64,000 nucleotides of DNA from positions 186,001 to 250,000 of the forward strand of contig CAZSAP010000004.1 of the NCBI GenBank assembly GCA_964604705.1, written 5' to 3'. The translations under genes were made by a program, and so were the position numbers. Shown in pieces: positions 61,601 to 64,000 of the stretch (positions are counted from its first letter, which is position 1; each line of letters opens with the position of its first letter). The stretch comes from JAAXVQ01 sp964604705. GTDB taxonomy: Bacteria > Oederibacteriota > JAAXVQ01. The notes below the pieces were generated by a model. That model searched no databases. It had not been told where the DNA came from and saw only the letters and a list, made by a program, of their open reading frames with translations.

Positions 61601-64000
61601 GCCTTGCGTCTGCAACTCCATGCTCTGGCCCAAGCCACACATGCCTCGTTGTTCATGGTCATGCTCGCGGGCTTCCAGTGGCTCTTGAGCAAGTACGCGG
61701 ATCAGGACGAAGTTATCGTGGGCACGCCCATTGCCAATCGTAACCGTCGCGAGCTCGAGCCCATGCTGGGCTTCTTTGTGAATACCTTGGCCGTTCGCAC
61801 GCAGTGCCGCGGCGAGGTGGGGTTCCGGGCGTTTGTGGCCCAGGTGCGCGAGACCTTGTTGGAAGCCTATGCGCATCAGGACCTGCCCTTTGAAAAATTA
61901 GTCGATGAACTGGGCCTGGAACGCGACGTGCAGCGTTCGCCGATTTTCCAAGTCATGTTTAGTCTGCAAAGCGCCTATCTCCCGGAAATGGAAATGGGCG
62001 GGTTGAGCATGGCACCGTACGAGCTGGAAATTCCCACCACGCACTTTGATCTAACGGTGGCGGCGCATGAGGATGCGCAGGGCCTTTCGGCCACGTTTGA
62101 ATACAATTCGGATCTTTTCCGCGCCGAGACCATCCAGGCCATGAGCACGGCCTTTCTTCGCCTCTTGGAACGCGTAGCCACCCAGAGCGGGACGACCTTG
62201 GCGGAGATCTCGTTATTGGCCCCCGAGGACCGTGTGCAGGTGCTTGAGCAATGGAACGACACCCGCCGGGCGTATCCGCGGGAAGAGAGCTTGGTCTCGC
62301 TCTTTGAGGAGCATGCGCGCCGCACACCCGACGCCCTGGCTTTGGTCTTCCATGAGCACCGTCTGACCTATGCGCAGATCAACCAACGCGCCAATCAGCT
62401 CGCGCACTACTTGCACGCCCAAGGCGTCCGGGCCGGGGAAGTGATCGCCCTGGGTCTGGATCGATCCGTGGAAATGCTGGTGGGCATGCTGGCCATTCTT
62501 AAAGCGGGTGGCGTTTACTTGCCGCTCGACCCCGGTTATCCGGCCCGCCGTTTGGTGTACATGCTGGAAGACTCAGGGGCGGTCCGCTTGCTGACGAGTC
62601 GTGCCTATGCTGAAACATTTGCAACCACCACGCTTCCAACCCTGATGCTCGATGCACCGGACGAATGGGCCGATCGGTCGGAGGATAATTTCAGCATAGG
62701 ACCTCGGGCTGAAGACGGGGCGTACATTATGTACACCTCAGGCTCGACCGGGGAACCCAAGGGCGTTTTGGTACCGCAGCGCGGGATTGTGCGCTTGGTC
62801 TGCAACACCAACTACATGTCCTTGGGCGCGGACGACCGCGTGGCGCATGTGGGCAATGTGGCGTTTGATGCCTCGACCTGGGAGATCTGGTCGGCCTGGC
62901 TCAATGGGGCCTGTTTGGTGGGGTTTGAAAAAGACGAGGTCTTGGACTTGCAGGGGTTTGCCCAGGCCTTGCGTGCGCAGCGCATTACGGCCATGTTGTT
63001 TACCACGGCCTTATTCAATCAAGCCGCCCTCCAGCACCCGGAGATGTTTGATGGTTTGCGGTATGTACTTTTTGGCGGCGACAAGGCCGACCTGGAGGCC
63101 GTGCGGCGGGTACTCCGCCATTCGCGGGCGGAGCATGTGATCAATGCCTACGGGCCTACGGAGAATACGGTCATAGCCACCTGCTTCGACACCCGTGCCT
63201 GGGCCGCCGAGGCTCCGACCTTGCCCATTGGCGCTCCGATTGCCAATACCACCTGTTACGTGGTGGACCGACACGGCCAACCGACACCGAAGGGTGTGCC
63301 CGGGGAATTGTGGGTCGGCGGGGACGGAGTGGCTCTGGCATACGTGGGGCGACCCGAGCAGACCGCGCAGGCGTTTGTGCACGCGGCGTTTGCGCCCCAG
63401 GGTGCGGCCCGGCTGTACAAAACCGGCGATCGTGTGCGTTGGAATGCACGCGGCGAACTTGAGTTTCTGGGGCGCCGCGACCATCAGGTCAAGCTGCGCG
63501 GCTTCCGCATTGAACCCGGTGAGATTGAAGCGGCTTTGCGCCACCAGCCCGGGATTGCCCAAGCCTTGGTTCTGGTGCGGGAGGATGTGCCTGGGGAAAA
63601 ACGTTTGGTGGCGTATGTGGTGACGGAAGCAGCCCAGGTGTTGGATGTTCCTGCGTTGCTCGCGGCGTTGAAGGAAGAATTGCCTGCCAGTTCGATTCCA
63701 CACGCCGTGATGGTCCTGGACGCCTTTCCGCTGACCCCCAATGGGAAAGTGGATACGCGTGCCTTGCCCAAACCCGACGCCTCCCAGGCCGCGGTAGGCA
63801 GCGCGCCGGCTACAGCCACCGAGGTGCGCTTGGCGGAGATTTGGCGCGATGTGCTTCAGGTCGCCACCGTGTATCGCGAGGATCATTTTTTTGAAATCGG
63901 CGGGCATTCGCTCCTGGCCACACAGGTGATTTCGCGCATCCAACGTGACTTGAACGTGAATGTCTCGGTGCGGAGTATTTTTGAACATGCCACCTTGCAG
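40520..64000 (+). CDS. Giant multimodular non-ribosomal peptide synthetase (3' end off window)
   Basis: One reading frame runs from the ATG at 40520, behind a GGAAGGGGA ribosome-binding site, to the window edge: 7827 codons without a stop. I checked that all seven carrier-protein motifs lie in this frame. Order: C1-A1-PCP1, C2-A2-PCP2, C3-A3-PCP3, C4-A4-PCP4, C5-A5-PCP5-E, C6-A6-PCP6, C7-A7-PCP7. Carrier Ser residues are at 1013, 2074, 3118, 4173, 5230, 6742 and 7797. All C domains keep the catalytic second His and the Asp of HHxxxDG; C6 has Asn for the first His. No thioesterase or terminal reductase is seen, so the assembly line continues beyond the window. It starts 50 bases after the PKS and probably accepts the PKS acyl chain at C1. 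Expected product: an N-acylated peptide of at least seven residues. Confidence 0.96.
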   Translation, partial: MNRIEKTQIESIHKLSPVQEGMLFHTLLTTQSGIYCEQFVRTLPGSIHSGFWEKAWQQMVERHAILRTSFHWEGLDKPLQTVHKQAELRVVIQDLSTLAPAAAQAALDAFIEEDRLKGFDLETPPLMRVQLVQMPDSMVFINTYHHLLLDGWSYYLLFDEVMTAYQGLKNHQPVTFSPTRPFRHYLAWLQKQDLAQAETYWRRRLAGFDATTPLPGMAVAETKSESHAVYARREMDLSEALGGRIQEFTRRQRITFNTYVQGAWAYVLSQYSGQEDVVFGAVVAGRPPAIPGSDGMVGLFINTLPVRFQITDTQTTGDWLQQNQAQMAELMAYEYTPQVDVQKWSELPKHSPLFNSALAVETYPVKQYGGELAQQKDLRVYQTTHYPLTLIIVPEKAIKIRLLYDTVLFTPEAGEQVLRHYAWVLEKMLEQGERPVTRLSLLTAEEVEQQLVTWNACEAEYPTNRWVHQLVSAQAEKTPEAVAVLAGDASWTYRELEDRSNRIARVLIQRGVTPRTSVGLCVPRSLELIACVLGILKAGAAYVPVDPDYPKDRIAYMVGNSGMRLLLTQSAVLAQLPEIAVPSLCLDLEQAALHHAEATLPQVDIQADSPLYVIYTSGSTGKPKGIEMSHGALLNLIHWQQDQFKASRSTRVLQYASINFDVSFQEIFSTLSTGLTLVMIKEADRRDMAQVNAALIQHKINRLFLPAIALHYLAEHAHTAGEYPVHLDTVITAGDILKITPAVAAFFKALPGCQLLNHYGPSESHVVTSHTLTGAVDTWPTYPCIGTPIGNTKLYIVDKYMKLLPAGVAGELLISGRNLAQGYVNNAELTCEKFVTNPFHTGVYARVYKTGDRARYLSDGSIEFIGRADDQIKIRGFRVELGEVEAALAALPPIRENVVICKEDANRNKRLVAYLVSKAGPLDLEAIKQTLKQTLPEYMVPAALVEIPALPLTPNRKVDKRALPEPEQSLESAASFVAPESELEKELAAIWQEVLGVPRVGLKDNFFELGGHSLLATQVFSRIKSRLKSDLPLAVLFEKATLGELAEAIKSGQGTATDLDQAIFRIPREATLPVSFAQRRLWFVDQLNPHNPVYNIPVVLSLRGTLKLEALEKAVRTVVQRHESLRTYFQAHQGVPVQVVAPALDVPVRRVSLSALDPAALHAELTHQIQLEGRTPFELSQAPLIRCVLFETGGDQYYFMITMHHMISDAWSIHVLLQELGRFYSAAGFPAAEQVFTELPVQYIDYAHWQSQRMSTPGMQAQVAYWKKQLSGELRPLALPLDRPRPPKMNNSGASYFFDVDVEQTRRLKDYAQQNGVTLYMVLLSLYHVLLYKYTGQEDILVGSPIANRNHAAIENIIGFFVNTLVLRAKLAGDLSFATLLEQVKTTTLEAYAHQDVPFETLVDELQPERHLNQNPIFQVLFSLQNAPDLKLNLPGVSVDMLRGEVGTSHFDLTLEFEESADVLKGKVEYSTELFNADTMVRLAGHYQKLITLFLARPTATLAEVSLLSEEEVFQQVVEWNRSEASFPEHQTVHGIFAEQVRLHGKRVAVKCGTGSLTYAELDARANQLAHHLQSLGVVPDQLVGLYLNRSLDMVVAIMAVLKAGGAYLPMDTFVPEERLGFMLEDAEVQVVITTSEVLNPTLQNVKHVVVLDQATEILNVLPTADPVTLVRPEHVAYCIFTSGSTGKPKGVLVTHRNVVRLLHNDALQFTFTPDDVWTFFHSYSFDFSVWEMYGALLYGGSVIMVPKETALDAYAFMQLVVNERVTVLNQTPSAFYQLIPETLRTQADLVLRYVIFGGEALAPMKLQAWQAAYPRVKLINMYGITETTVHVTFKEITEHEIATNDSNIGVPIPTTTTYILDGQQKLLPVGVVGELCVGGEGVSRGYLKRDELTAVKFIPNPYLPGDRLYRSGDLARRLSNGDMIYLGRMDNQVQLRGFRVELGEIEARFLDDPLIKESVVLAREDAPGDMKLVAYLVYRGEAQRSDDEWRRYLKQTLPDYMIPSAFMTLTHIPLTSNGKVDRRALPKPEWTSESVFVEPETEVEKQVAAIWREVLQVEKVGVADPFFEIGGHSLLATQIFSRLRSDMGVELPLATLFEKPTIRELAQEIEHTQRQGAQDTILPLGEGAVRPLSFAQRRLWFLYQFEPTSSAYNIPFVIKLTGTLDQTRLEQAVQAIVRRHAVLRSSIRTVQGEPELVIAPDLVIPWRVEDYRTLSVASHRDQVEQAIRAEGARPFALETGPLLRCALFRVREDETLACFTMHHIISDAWSLGVFVRELMAFYQGAALPALRVQYADFAAWQETRMAHDPNYQAQVDYWKETLRGELPLLELPLDRPRPKQATSAGKSLFFELAPEVVASLRALCRQEGLTLYMALLTNFVILLKHYSRQEDIIVGTPLANRQRRELEDLIGFFVNTLVLRTDLSQNPTVREMLHRVKETALQAFAHPDIPFEKIVEEVQPERHLNYNPIFQVMFSLKNTPMPVMELPGMTVEVQSGDIGVTQFDLTLDLEERDDRVLGRIDFNPLLFDDATMERMIGHYSEGVRVLTAHPDRTIGELSFLTLEESQRLLVEWNQTQQAYPSQTTLHAWIQAQAQKTPEGVALIAGEEQLSYRELDTRANQLAHVLIAQGVTPGSLVGICLHRTPAMLVGLLGILKTGAAYVSLDPGFPKDRLQMIVDDSQPKVILSQTELREIVPQTLAPVLFVDTLENELSAAPTQAPSVTLGVQERAYVLFTSGSTGRPKGVEITHANVVNFLSSMQSEPGCTAQDRVLAVTTISFDISVLELFLPLSVGGTVVLLTRDAALDAKQIKQALLQHDITLMQSTPSTWEMLEQSGWEGKKNLKVLCGGEAFPHWLAQRLVEKTQEVWNMYGPTETTVWSTLSRVQAHEKLTIGRPIANTDIYILDGNLKPVPVGVAGELLIGGVGVSRGYLGREELTREKFILNPFKSDGSRLYRTGDACKYLADGRIEFIGRMDSQVKIRGFRIELGEIETRLNEHAGLQQAVVIVREDTPGNKRLVAYLVKKDTALTNEEVQKHLKQNLPEYMIPSAYVELERIPLTANKKVDRKALPAPEFEAQHEYVAPRTELETQLAEIWQDVLGLARVGIHDHFFEIGGHSLLATRVISRLASQMNLDVPIRQIFEHPTIAGLAESLHTQSTGESYAVISKADRCQALPLSFAQQRLWFIEQFEPGNTAYIIPIAVRIQGNLDLDLLERSVNQIIARHEVLRTTFKRSGDQVYQDIAEQVQIPLELVDLSTWAGPEQNRRLQERMTADARVPFDLVAGPLIRCQVYRLSTQEHVLLYTLHHSISDGWSTGVFVRELLALVQGQTLPELPLQYADFATWQRSWLTGDVLQTQLTYWEKQLRGAAPVLELPTDYPRPAVQTFKGATFRFHLSPGLRAELEHLARKRQVTLYMLLLTAYNLLLHVYSQQEDLVVGTPIANRNRADIEPLIGFFVNTLAIRTQIASSHTLAQVLAQVKETVLGAYAHQDLPFEKLVDVLQPERDLARSPIFQTLFILQNNTLPHIQQADVTVSPVDVDLQTAQFELTWTFHETEDRLNGYVEYNTDLFKPHTIEQMSVHFGKILEILVAQPEQRVAEMSLVTGAEKDQFAAWNQTVRPYPFQPVHAWVEAQATKVPAATAVRFENASLTYQELNARANRVAHALQAQGVKPGARVGLCVARSLDLIPALLGILKAGGTYVPLDPTYPAARLAMMLEDSALSALLTEPQWLTLLPAYTGPALCLETIWVNSTWPSENLAEVVQPEDLVYIIFTSGSTGRPKGIELSHRALHNLIAWQAEQFRASTSTRVLQYASINFDVSFQEIVSTLGMGKTLVLVSEESRKDLAQLVALLNREKVNRIFLPAIALHYLAEQALSLNQVPESLHEVITAGDVLKITPAVSRFFQRVPNGKLLNHYGPSESHVVTSHTVEGAVDTWPEFPPIGKPISNTRLYVVDANLKQVPCGVPGELLIAGDCLAAGYSRQPQLTGDRFVMLELAPGVRERVYRTGDRVRHLPDGTIAFMGRADDQVKIRGFRIEPGEIEAVLNKQPGVQASVVVAREDAQKQKRLVAYVVPKAGESLDTLALKAAVGETLPEYMVPSSVQVIAAMPFTPSGKINTRALPEPEGLGESTREYVAPRTDMEIKLAAIWQDVLGVERVSIHDSFFEIGGHSLLATQVMSRIHSTLSRECPLKLLFENATVARLAAAMLRTAGEDTAQAVVIPVVDRTRAIPLSFAQQRLWILEQLDPGKTTYHIPMAVRLDGAVNPELLERSLQVLVARHEILRTTFQVVGESAVQWIAPEAKAAFAQTDVSAQPDPEAAARAQMLAEINTPFDLSRGPLLRVRLIRLGAREHIFLFHMHHIITDAWSIGVFVKELMAVYQSLLQGKTEAGLPALPIQYADFSVWQRAWLQGEVLAEQVNYWKQTLAGPLPVLELPLDYPRPAAQTYGGASFYIRVRPELSAQLQHTSQATGSTLYMLLFAAFNVLLSKYTGQTDLVVGTPIANRNRRELEPLLGFFVNTLAIRSQCSGSLTFNEYAAQVRGTLLEAFAHQDLPFEKLVDELEVERDIQRSPVFQIMFSMQSAFVPTLDGAEFNVRSYDLETQAAHFDLTVVAGEDEQGLYITFEYNTDLFKETTLRAFAAAFNRVLETVTADPARPLAEISLLSPEDRQTVAVTWNATTREYPRTRTLVEIVEEHAKRTPEALALVFQEQTLTYAQLNQRANQLAHALRRQGTKPGEVVGICLDRSVEMLVGILGILKAGNVYLPLDPSYPPRRLEYMLRDAQAVVLITQESYVPLFGATTVSIFRLEDASFWQADPLTNPAKTTQATDGAYIMYTSGSTGEPKGVLVTQRGIVRLVCNPDYMQLGPQDRVAHVGNVSFDASTWEIWSAWLNGACLVGFDKSEVLDLESFGQALRTQGITAMLFTTALFNQAAELYPAMFKPLRYVLFGGDKAELKAVRRVLAEGAPEHLINAYGPTENAVMATSYEVKALPAEARTIPIGRPIANTTCYVVDAHGQLAPLGVPGELWVGGDGVATGYVGRPDQTARVFVEDPFQPGAGRRVYKTGDRVRWNAQGELEFLGRLDSQVKIRGFRIEPGEIEAALLRQPGLRQALVLVREDAPGDKRLVAYVIGDETWTQDVPALLNELKKELPAQWLPQAVITLEQFPLTPNGKVDRQALPKPLWQGNDEAVAPRTPTEETLLAIWKSVLQVETIGVQDNFFSLGGDSILAIQVISRAKSTGVHLSNRQLFEHQTIAALASVAGQQAGIQAEQGKVEGESVLTPVQQWYLEQGLENPHHFNQDSLFVLPQGISVDVLERALAQLVAQHDALRLRVRQVNGLWQQSHVDEGAVLPLLSEDLAQLGEREKTGRIQALTTQAHADLNMEHGPIGRALIFRNQAPGQDLFFLVLHHWVVDGVSWRILLEDFQTLCRQLAEGQALSLPPKTTSFQYWAASAARYALTSEALHQEYAYWRARVEEPVVALPRDFAANENLEGTTETVRLTLSVDETRQLLAEASSAYRTQINDLLLAALVEAFRPWTLSATLRIDLEGHGREDLLNDVDLSRTVGWFTTIFPVQLTHPGTQNPGDVIKSVKETLRRVPRHGIGFGLLRYHGPEAMRSVLQTLTPAEVSFNYLGQFQGGHAQESLGESSADMRGRYSDAKNHRLQVLAVNAAVAQNQLEVSLTYSRNLHRAETVQRLGEAYMAALRQVIQHCLTPGVGGFTPSDFPLLSLEQAQLDQVLARESAVETMYPLSATQKGILFHALFDPKANDYYVRFHLAVHGHLRPDAFQRAWEKVLAHYEILRASYAWEHTPEPVQIIHRQVSLPTQMLDWRAFTPAEQKEKLKQWLEVDQTQTFDLTQAPLLRTTVIRLAETEWRFVVGENHIILDGWSMPLVFKGLLDAYQAYTHEQEPVLLPTRPYSDYIAYLQTRSLSEAKTYWQKTLQGFEEPTLLGEASTILAATGSTHGQLEFRLSPALTQRLQTLAKQQQLTLNTLVQGAVALLISRYTQAQDVVFGTVVSGRPSELPGVETMVGLFINTLPLRVNVAPEQTLAAWLREVHARAAEMRQYEYSPLADVQVWSEVPHGQPLFDTILTFENYPLGEQSGTAESDVRIEMVDGFQTTNYPLNITVTPGETLYLRWEYSRQQFTDARVAQIQQHLIHVFESLCAQPEQTLAQVSMLSEAESQRLLVEWNQTQQAYPSQTTLHAWIQAQAHKTPEAVAVIAGEEQLSYRELDTRANQLAHVLIAQGVTPGSLVGICLHRTPAMLVGLLGILKTGAAYVSLDPGFPKDRLQMIVDDSQPKVILSQTELREIVPQTLAPVLFVDTLENELSAAPTQAPSVTLGVQERAYVLFTSGSTGRPKGVEITHANVVNFLSSMQSEPGCTAQDRVLAVTTISFDISVLELFLPLSVGGTVVLLTRDAALDAKQIKQALLQHDITLMQSTPSTWEMLEQSGWEGKKNLKVLCGGEAFPHWLAQRLVEKTQEVWNMYGPTETTVWSTLSRVQAHEKLTIGRPIANTDIYILDGNLKPVPVGVAGELLIGGVGVSRGYLGREELTREKFILNPFKSDGSRLYRTGDACKYLADGRIEFIGRMDSQVKIRGFRIELGEIETRLNEHAGLQQAVVIVREDTPGNKRLVAYLVKKDTALTNEEVQKHLKQNLPEYMIPSAYVELERIPLTANKKVDRKALPAPEFEAQHEYVAPRTELETQLAEIWQDVLGLARVGIHDHFFEIGGHSLLATRVISRLASQMNLDVPIRQIFEHPTIAGLAESLNAQSTGETYAVIPKADRCQALPLSFAQQRLWFIDQFEPGSTAYNVPMVVRIQGPLDAEPLRAGLLQLVARHEVLRTTFQNQDSGPVQVIAPDATLDWAVVDVSQTADAEAKAKEAIHAELQTPFDLSRGPLLRVRLVKVGAQEHLFFIMLHHIVTDAWSIGELVKELMTIYRGMALGETQPALPALPIQYADFAVWQRAWLQGEVLETQLAYWKRTLAAPLATLELPLDFPRPKVQTFHGRSVRVQVPEALRLQLHALAQATHASLFMVMLAGFQWLLSKYADQDEVIVGTPIANRNRRELEPMLGFFVNTLAVRTQCRGEVGFRAFVAQVRETLLEAYAHQDLPFEKLVDELGLERDVQRSPIFQVMFSLQSAYLPEMEMGGLSMAPYELEIPTTHFDLTVAAHEDAQGLSATFEYNSDLFRAETIQAMSTAFLRLLERVATQSGTTLAEISLLAPEDRVQVLEQWNDTRRAYPREESLVSLFEEHARRTPDALALVFHEHRLTYAQINQRANQLAHYLHAQGVRAGEVIALGLDRSVEMLVGMLAILKAGGVYLPLDPGYPARRLVYMLEDSGAVRLLTSRAYAETFATTTLPTLMLDAPDEWADRSEDNFSIGPRAEDGAYIMYTSGSTGEPKGVLVPQRGIVRLVCNTNYMSLGADDRVAHVGNVAFDASTWEIWSAWLNGACLVGFEKDEVLDLQGFAQALRAQRITAMLFTTALFNQAALQHPEMFDGLRYVLFGGDKADLEAVRRVLRHSRAEHVINAYGPTENTVIATCFDTRAWAAEAPTLPIGAPIANTTCYVVDRHGQPTPKGVPGELWVGGDGVALAYVGRPEQTAQAFVHAAFAPQGAARLYKTGDRVRWNARGELEFLGRRDHQVKLRGFRIEPGEIEAALRHQPGIAQALVLVREDVPGEKRLVAYVVTEAAQVLDVPALLAALKEELPASSIPHAVMVLDAFPLTPNGKVDTRALPKPDASQAAVGSAPATATEVRLAEIWRDVLQVATVYREDHFFEIGGHSLLATQVISRIQRDLNVNVSVRSIFEHATLQ
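43691..46870 (+). other. NRPS module 2 (C-A-PCP), predicted Thr
   Basis: C2 spans about 43735-45070, with HHMISDA at residues 1204-1210 (Ala in place of the final Gly, common in LCL-type domains). A2 spans about 45090-46600. Its specificity residues read D-F-W-N-I-G-M-V-H-K, the standard threonine code. PCP2 carries Ser2074 in GGHSLLA. Confidence 0.82.
46871..50000 (+). other. NRPS module 3 (C-A-PCP), predicted Gly
   Basis: C3 spans about 46910-48190, with HHIISDA from residue 2263. A3 spans about 48230-49740. Its specificity residues read D-I-L-Q-L-G-M-V-W-K, close to the glycine code DILQLGLIWK. PCP3 carries Ser3118. The A3 core appears identical to A6. Confidence 0.75.
48215..50080 (+). 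repeat. Direct repeat, copy 1 (A3-PCP3 of the NRPS)
   Basis: This block is matched by 59087-60952 at a constant offset of 10872 bp. The core 48500-49737 (1238 bp) appears identical in the two copies by line-by-line reading. The flanks on both sides differ at scattered, mostly third-codon positions. Confidence 0.9.
50001..53160 (+). other. NRPS module 4 (C-A-PCP), predicted Pro
   Basis: C4 spans about 50035-51340, with HHSISDG at residues 3307-3313. A4 spans about 51370-52890. Its specificity residues read D-V-Q-F-I-A-H-V-V-K, the same code as A1. A1 and A4 are recognisably paralogous (both have YASINFDVSFQEI and NHYGPSESHVVTSH) but are well diverged. PCP4 carries Ser4173. Confidence 0.8.
53161..57700 (+). 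other. NRPS module 5 (C-A-PCP-E), D-configured hydrophobic residue
   Basis: C5 spans about 53200-54520, with HHIITDA from residue 4362. A5 spans about 54550-56070. Its specificity residues read D-A-W-L-L-G-A-V-M-K: a hydrophobic pocket, but I do not recognise a certain substrate. PCP5 has the GGDSI form (Ser5230) that precedes epimerases. The E domain (about 56350-57680) has HHWVVDG at residues 5413-5419, EGHGRE near 5553 and FNYLGQ at 5635. It should deliver a D-residue. Confidence 0.82.
57701..60870 (+). other. NRPS module 6 (DCL-type C-A-PCP), predicted Gly
   Basis: C6 spans about 57770-59075. It follows the E domain and should be a DCL-type domain; its motif reads NHIILDG (His5888 is the catalytic His). 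A6 spans about 59110-60610, with the same specificity residues as A3 (D-I-L-Q-L-G-M-V-W-K). PCP6 carries Ser6742. Confidence 0.78.
59087..60952 (+). repeat. Direct repeat, copy 2 (A6-PCP6 of the NRPS)
   Basis: This is the second copy of the block at 48215-50080. The apparently identical core is 59372-60609. It covers most of the A domain, including all specificity residues. Confidence 0.9.
60871..64000 (+). other. NRPS module 7 (C-A-PCP, cut by window end), hydrophobic residue
   Basis: C7 spans about 60900-62215, with HHIVTDA from residue 6929. A7 spans about 62245-63760. Its specificity residues read D-A-W-L-L-G-A-V-I-K, one position different from A5, so a similar hydrophobic amino acid is expected. 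PCP7 carries Ser7797; the window ends within or just after this domain. No epimerase or thioesterase has appeared by base 64000. Confidence 0.75.

Noticed and set aside
40520..64000. Possible frameshift or split of the NRPS into several genes
   Set aside because: All seven PCP Ser motifs and the window's last codon fall in the frame of the ATG at 40520.

Overview
This window comes from a Gram-negative bacterium. It encodes a TonB-dependent outer-membrane receptor, a TonB-type energy transducer and a heptosyltransferase-like GT9 enzyme. Base composition is fairly GC-rich, with a few AT-rich intergenic islands. The mix of a Cys-rich GT9 family, many GT-C-like membrane proteins, B12-type radical SAM enzymes and modular PKS/NRPS suggests an uncultivated lineage, perhaps in or near the PVC superphylum (for example Omnitrophota). 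That placement is a low-confidence inference; no rRNA or marker gene is present. No rRNA, tRNA, CRISPR array, transposase or integrase was recognised.

Region 1 (1-25962) is a long cell-surface glycan locus. A divergent, truncated GT-C-like membrane protein (1-1431, minus) faces a tightly packed operon: UDP-glucuronate decarboxylase, GT9, dolichyl-phosphate-mannose-synthase-like GT2, two methyltransferases and a B12-type radical SAM enzyme, several joined by ATGA overlaps. A second radical SAM gene follows. A minus-strand cydAB pair (cytochrome bd oxidase) interrupts the locus. It then continues with three large membrane proteins, two more methyltransferase-fold proteins, a Wzx-like flippase, two GT2s, a second sugar epimerase and a GT4. 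Together these could make nucleotide sugars, build a lipid-linked or secreted glycan, flip it and decorate it.

Region 2 (26119-33519) holds a TonB-dependent receptor with its own AT-rich promoter and terminator, then GT4, a third radical SAM enzyme, another GT4, a stand-alone cyclic-nucleotide-binding protein and a TonB-like protein.

Region 3 (33520-64000) is a biosynthetic gene cluster. A strong sigma70-type promoter in an AT-rich gap precedes an Sfp-type phosphopantetheinyl transferase. Next come a 1889-aa polyketide synthase (KS-AT-KR-DH-ACP) and one NRPS reading frame that stays open for at least 7827 codons to the window edge. The NRPS has seven modules in view, one with an epimerase. 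Hand-read specificity codes suggest acyl-Pro-Thr-Gly-Pro-D-X-Gly-X-, where X is hydrophobic. Modules 3 and 6 share a 1238-bp block that looks identical by eye and covers the whole specificity pocket, a sign of recent gene conversion.

Four intergenic gaps in Region 1 hold long inverted-repeat elements of two size classes (about 211 and about 147 bp) with unrelated arm sequences. These are the least explained features in the window.
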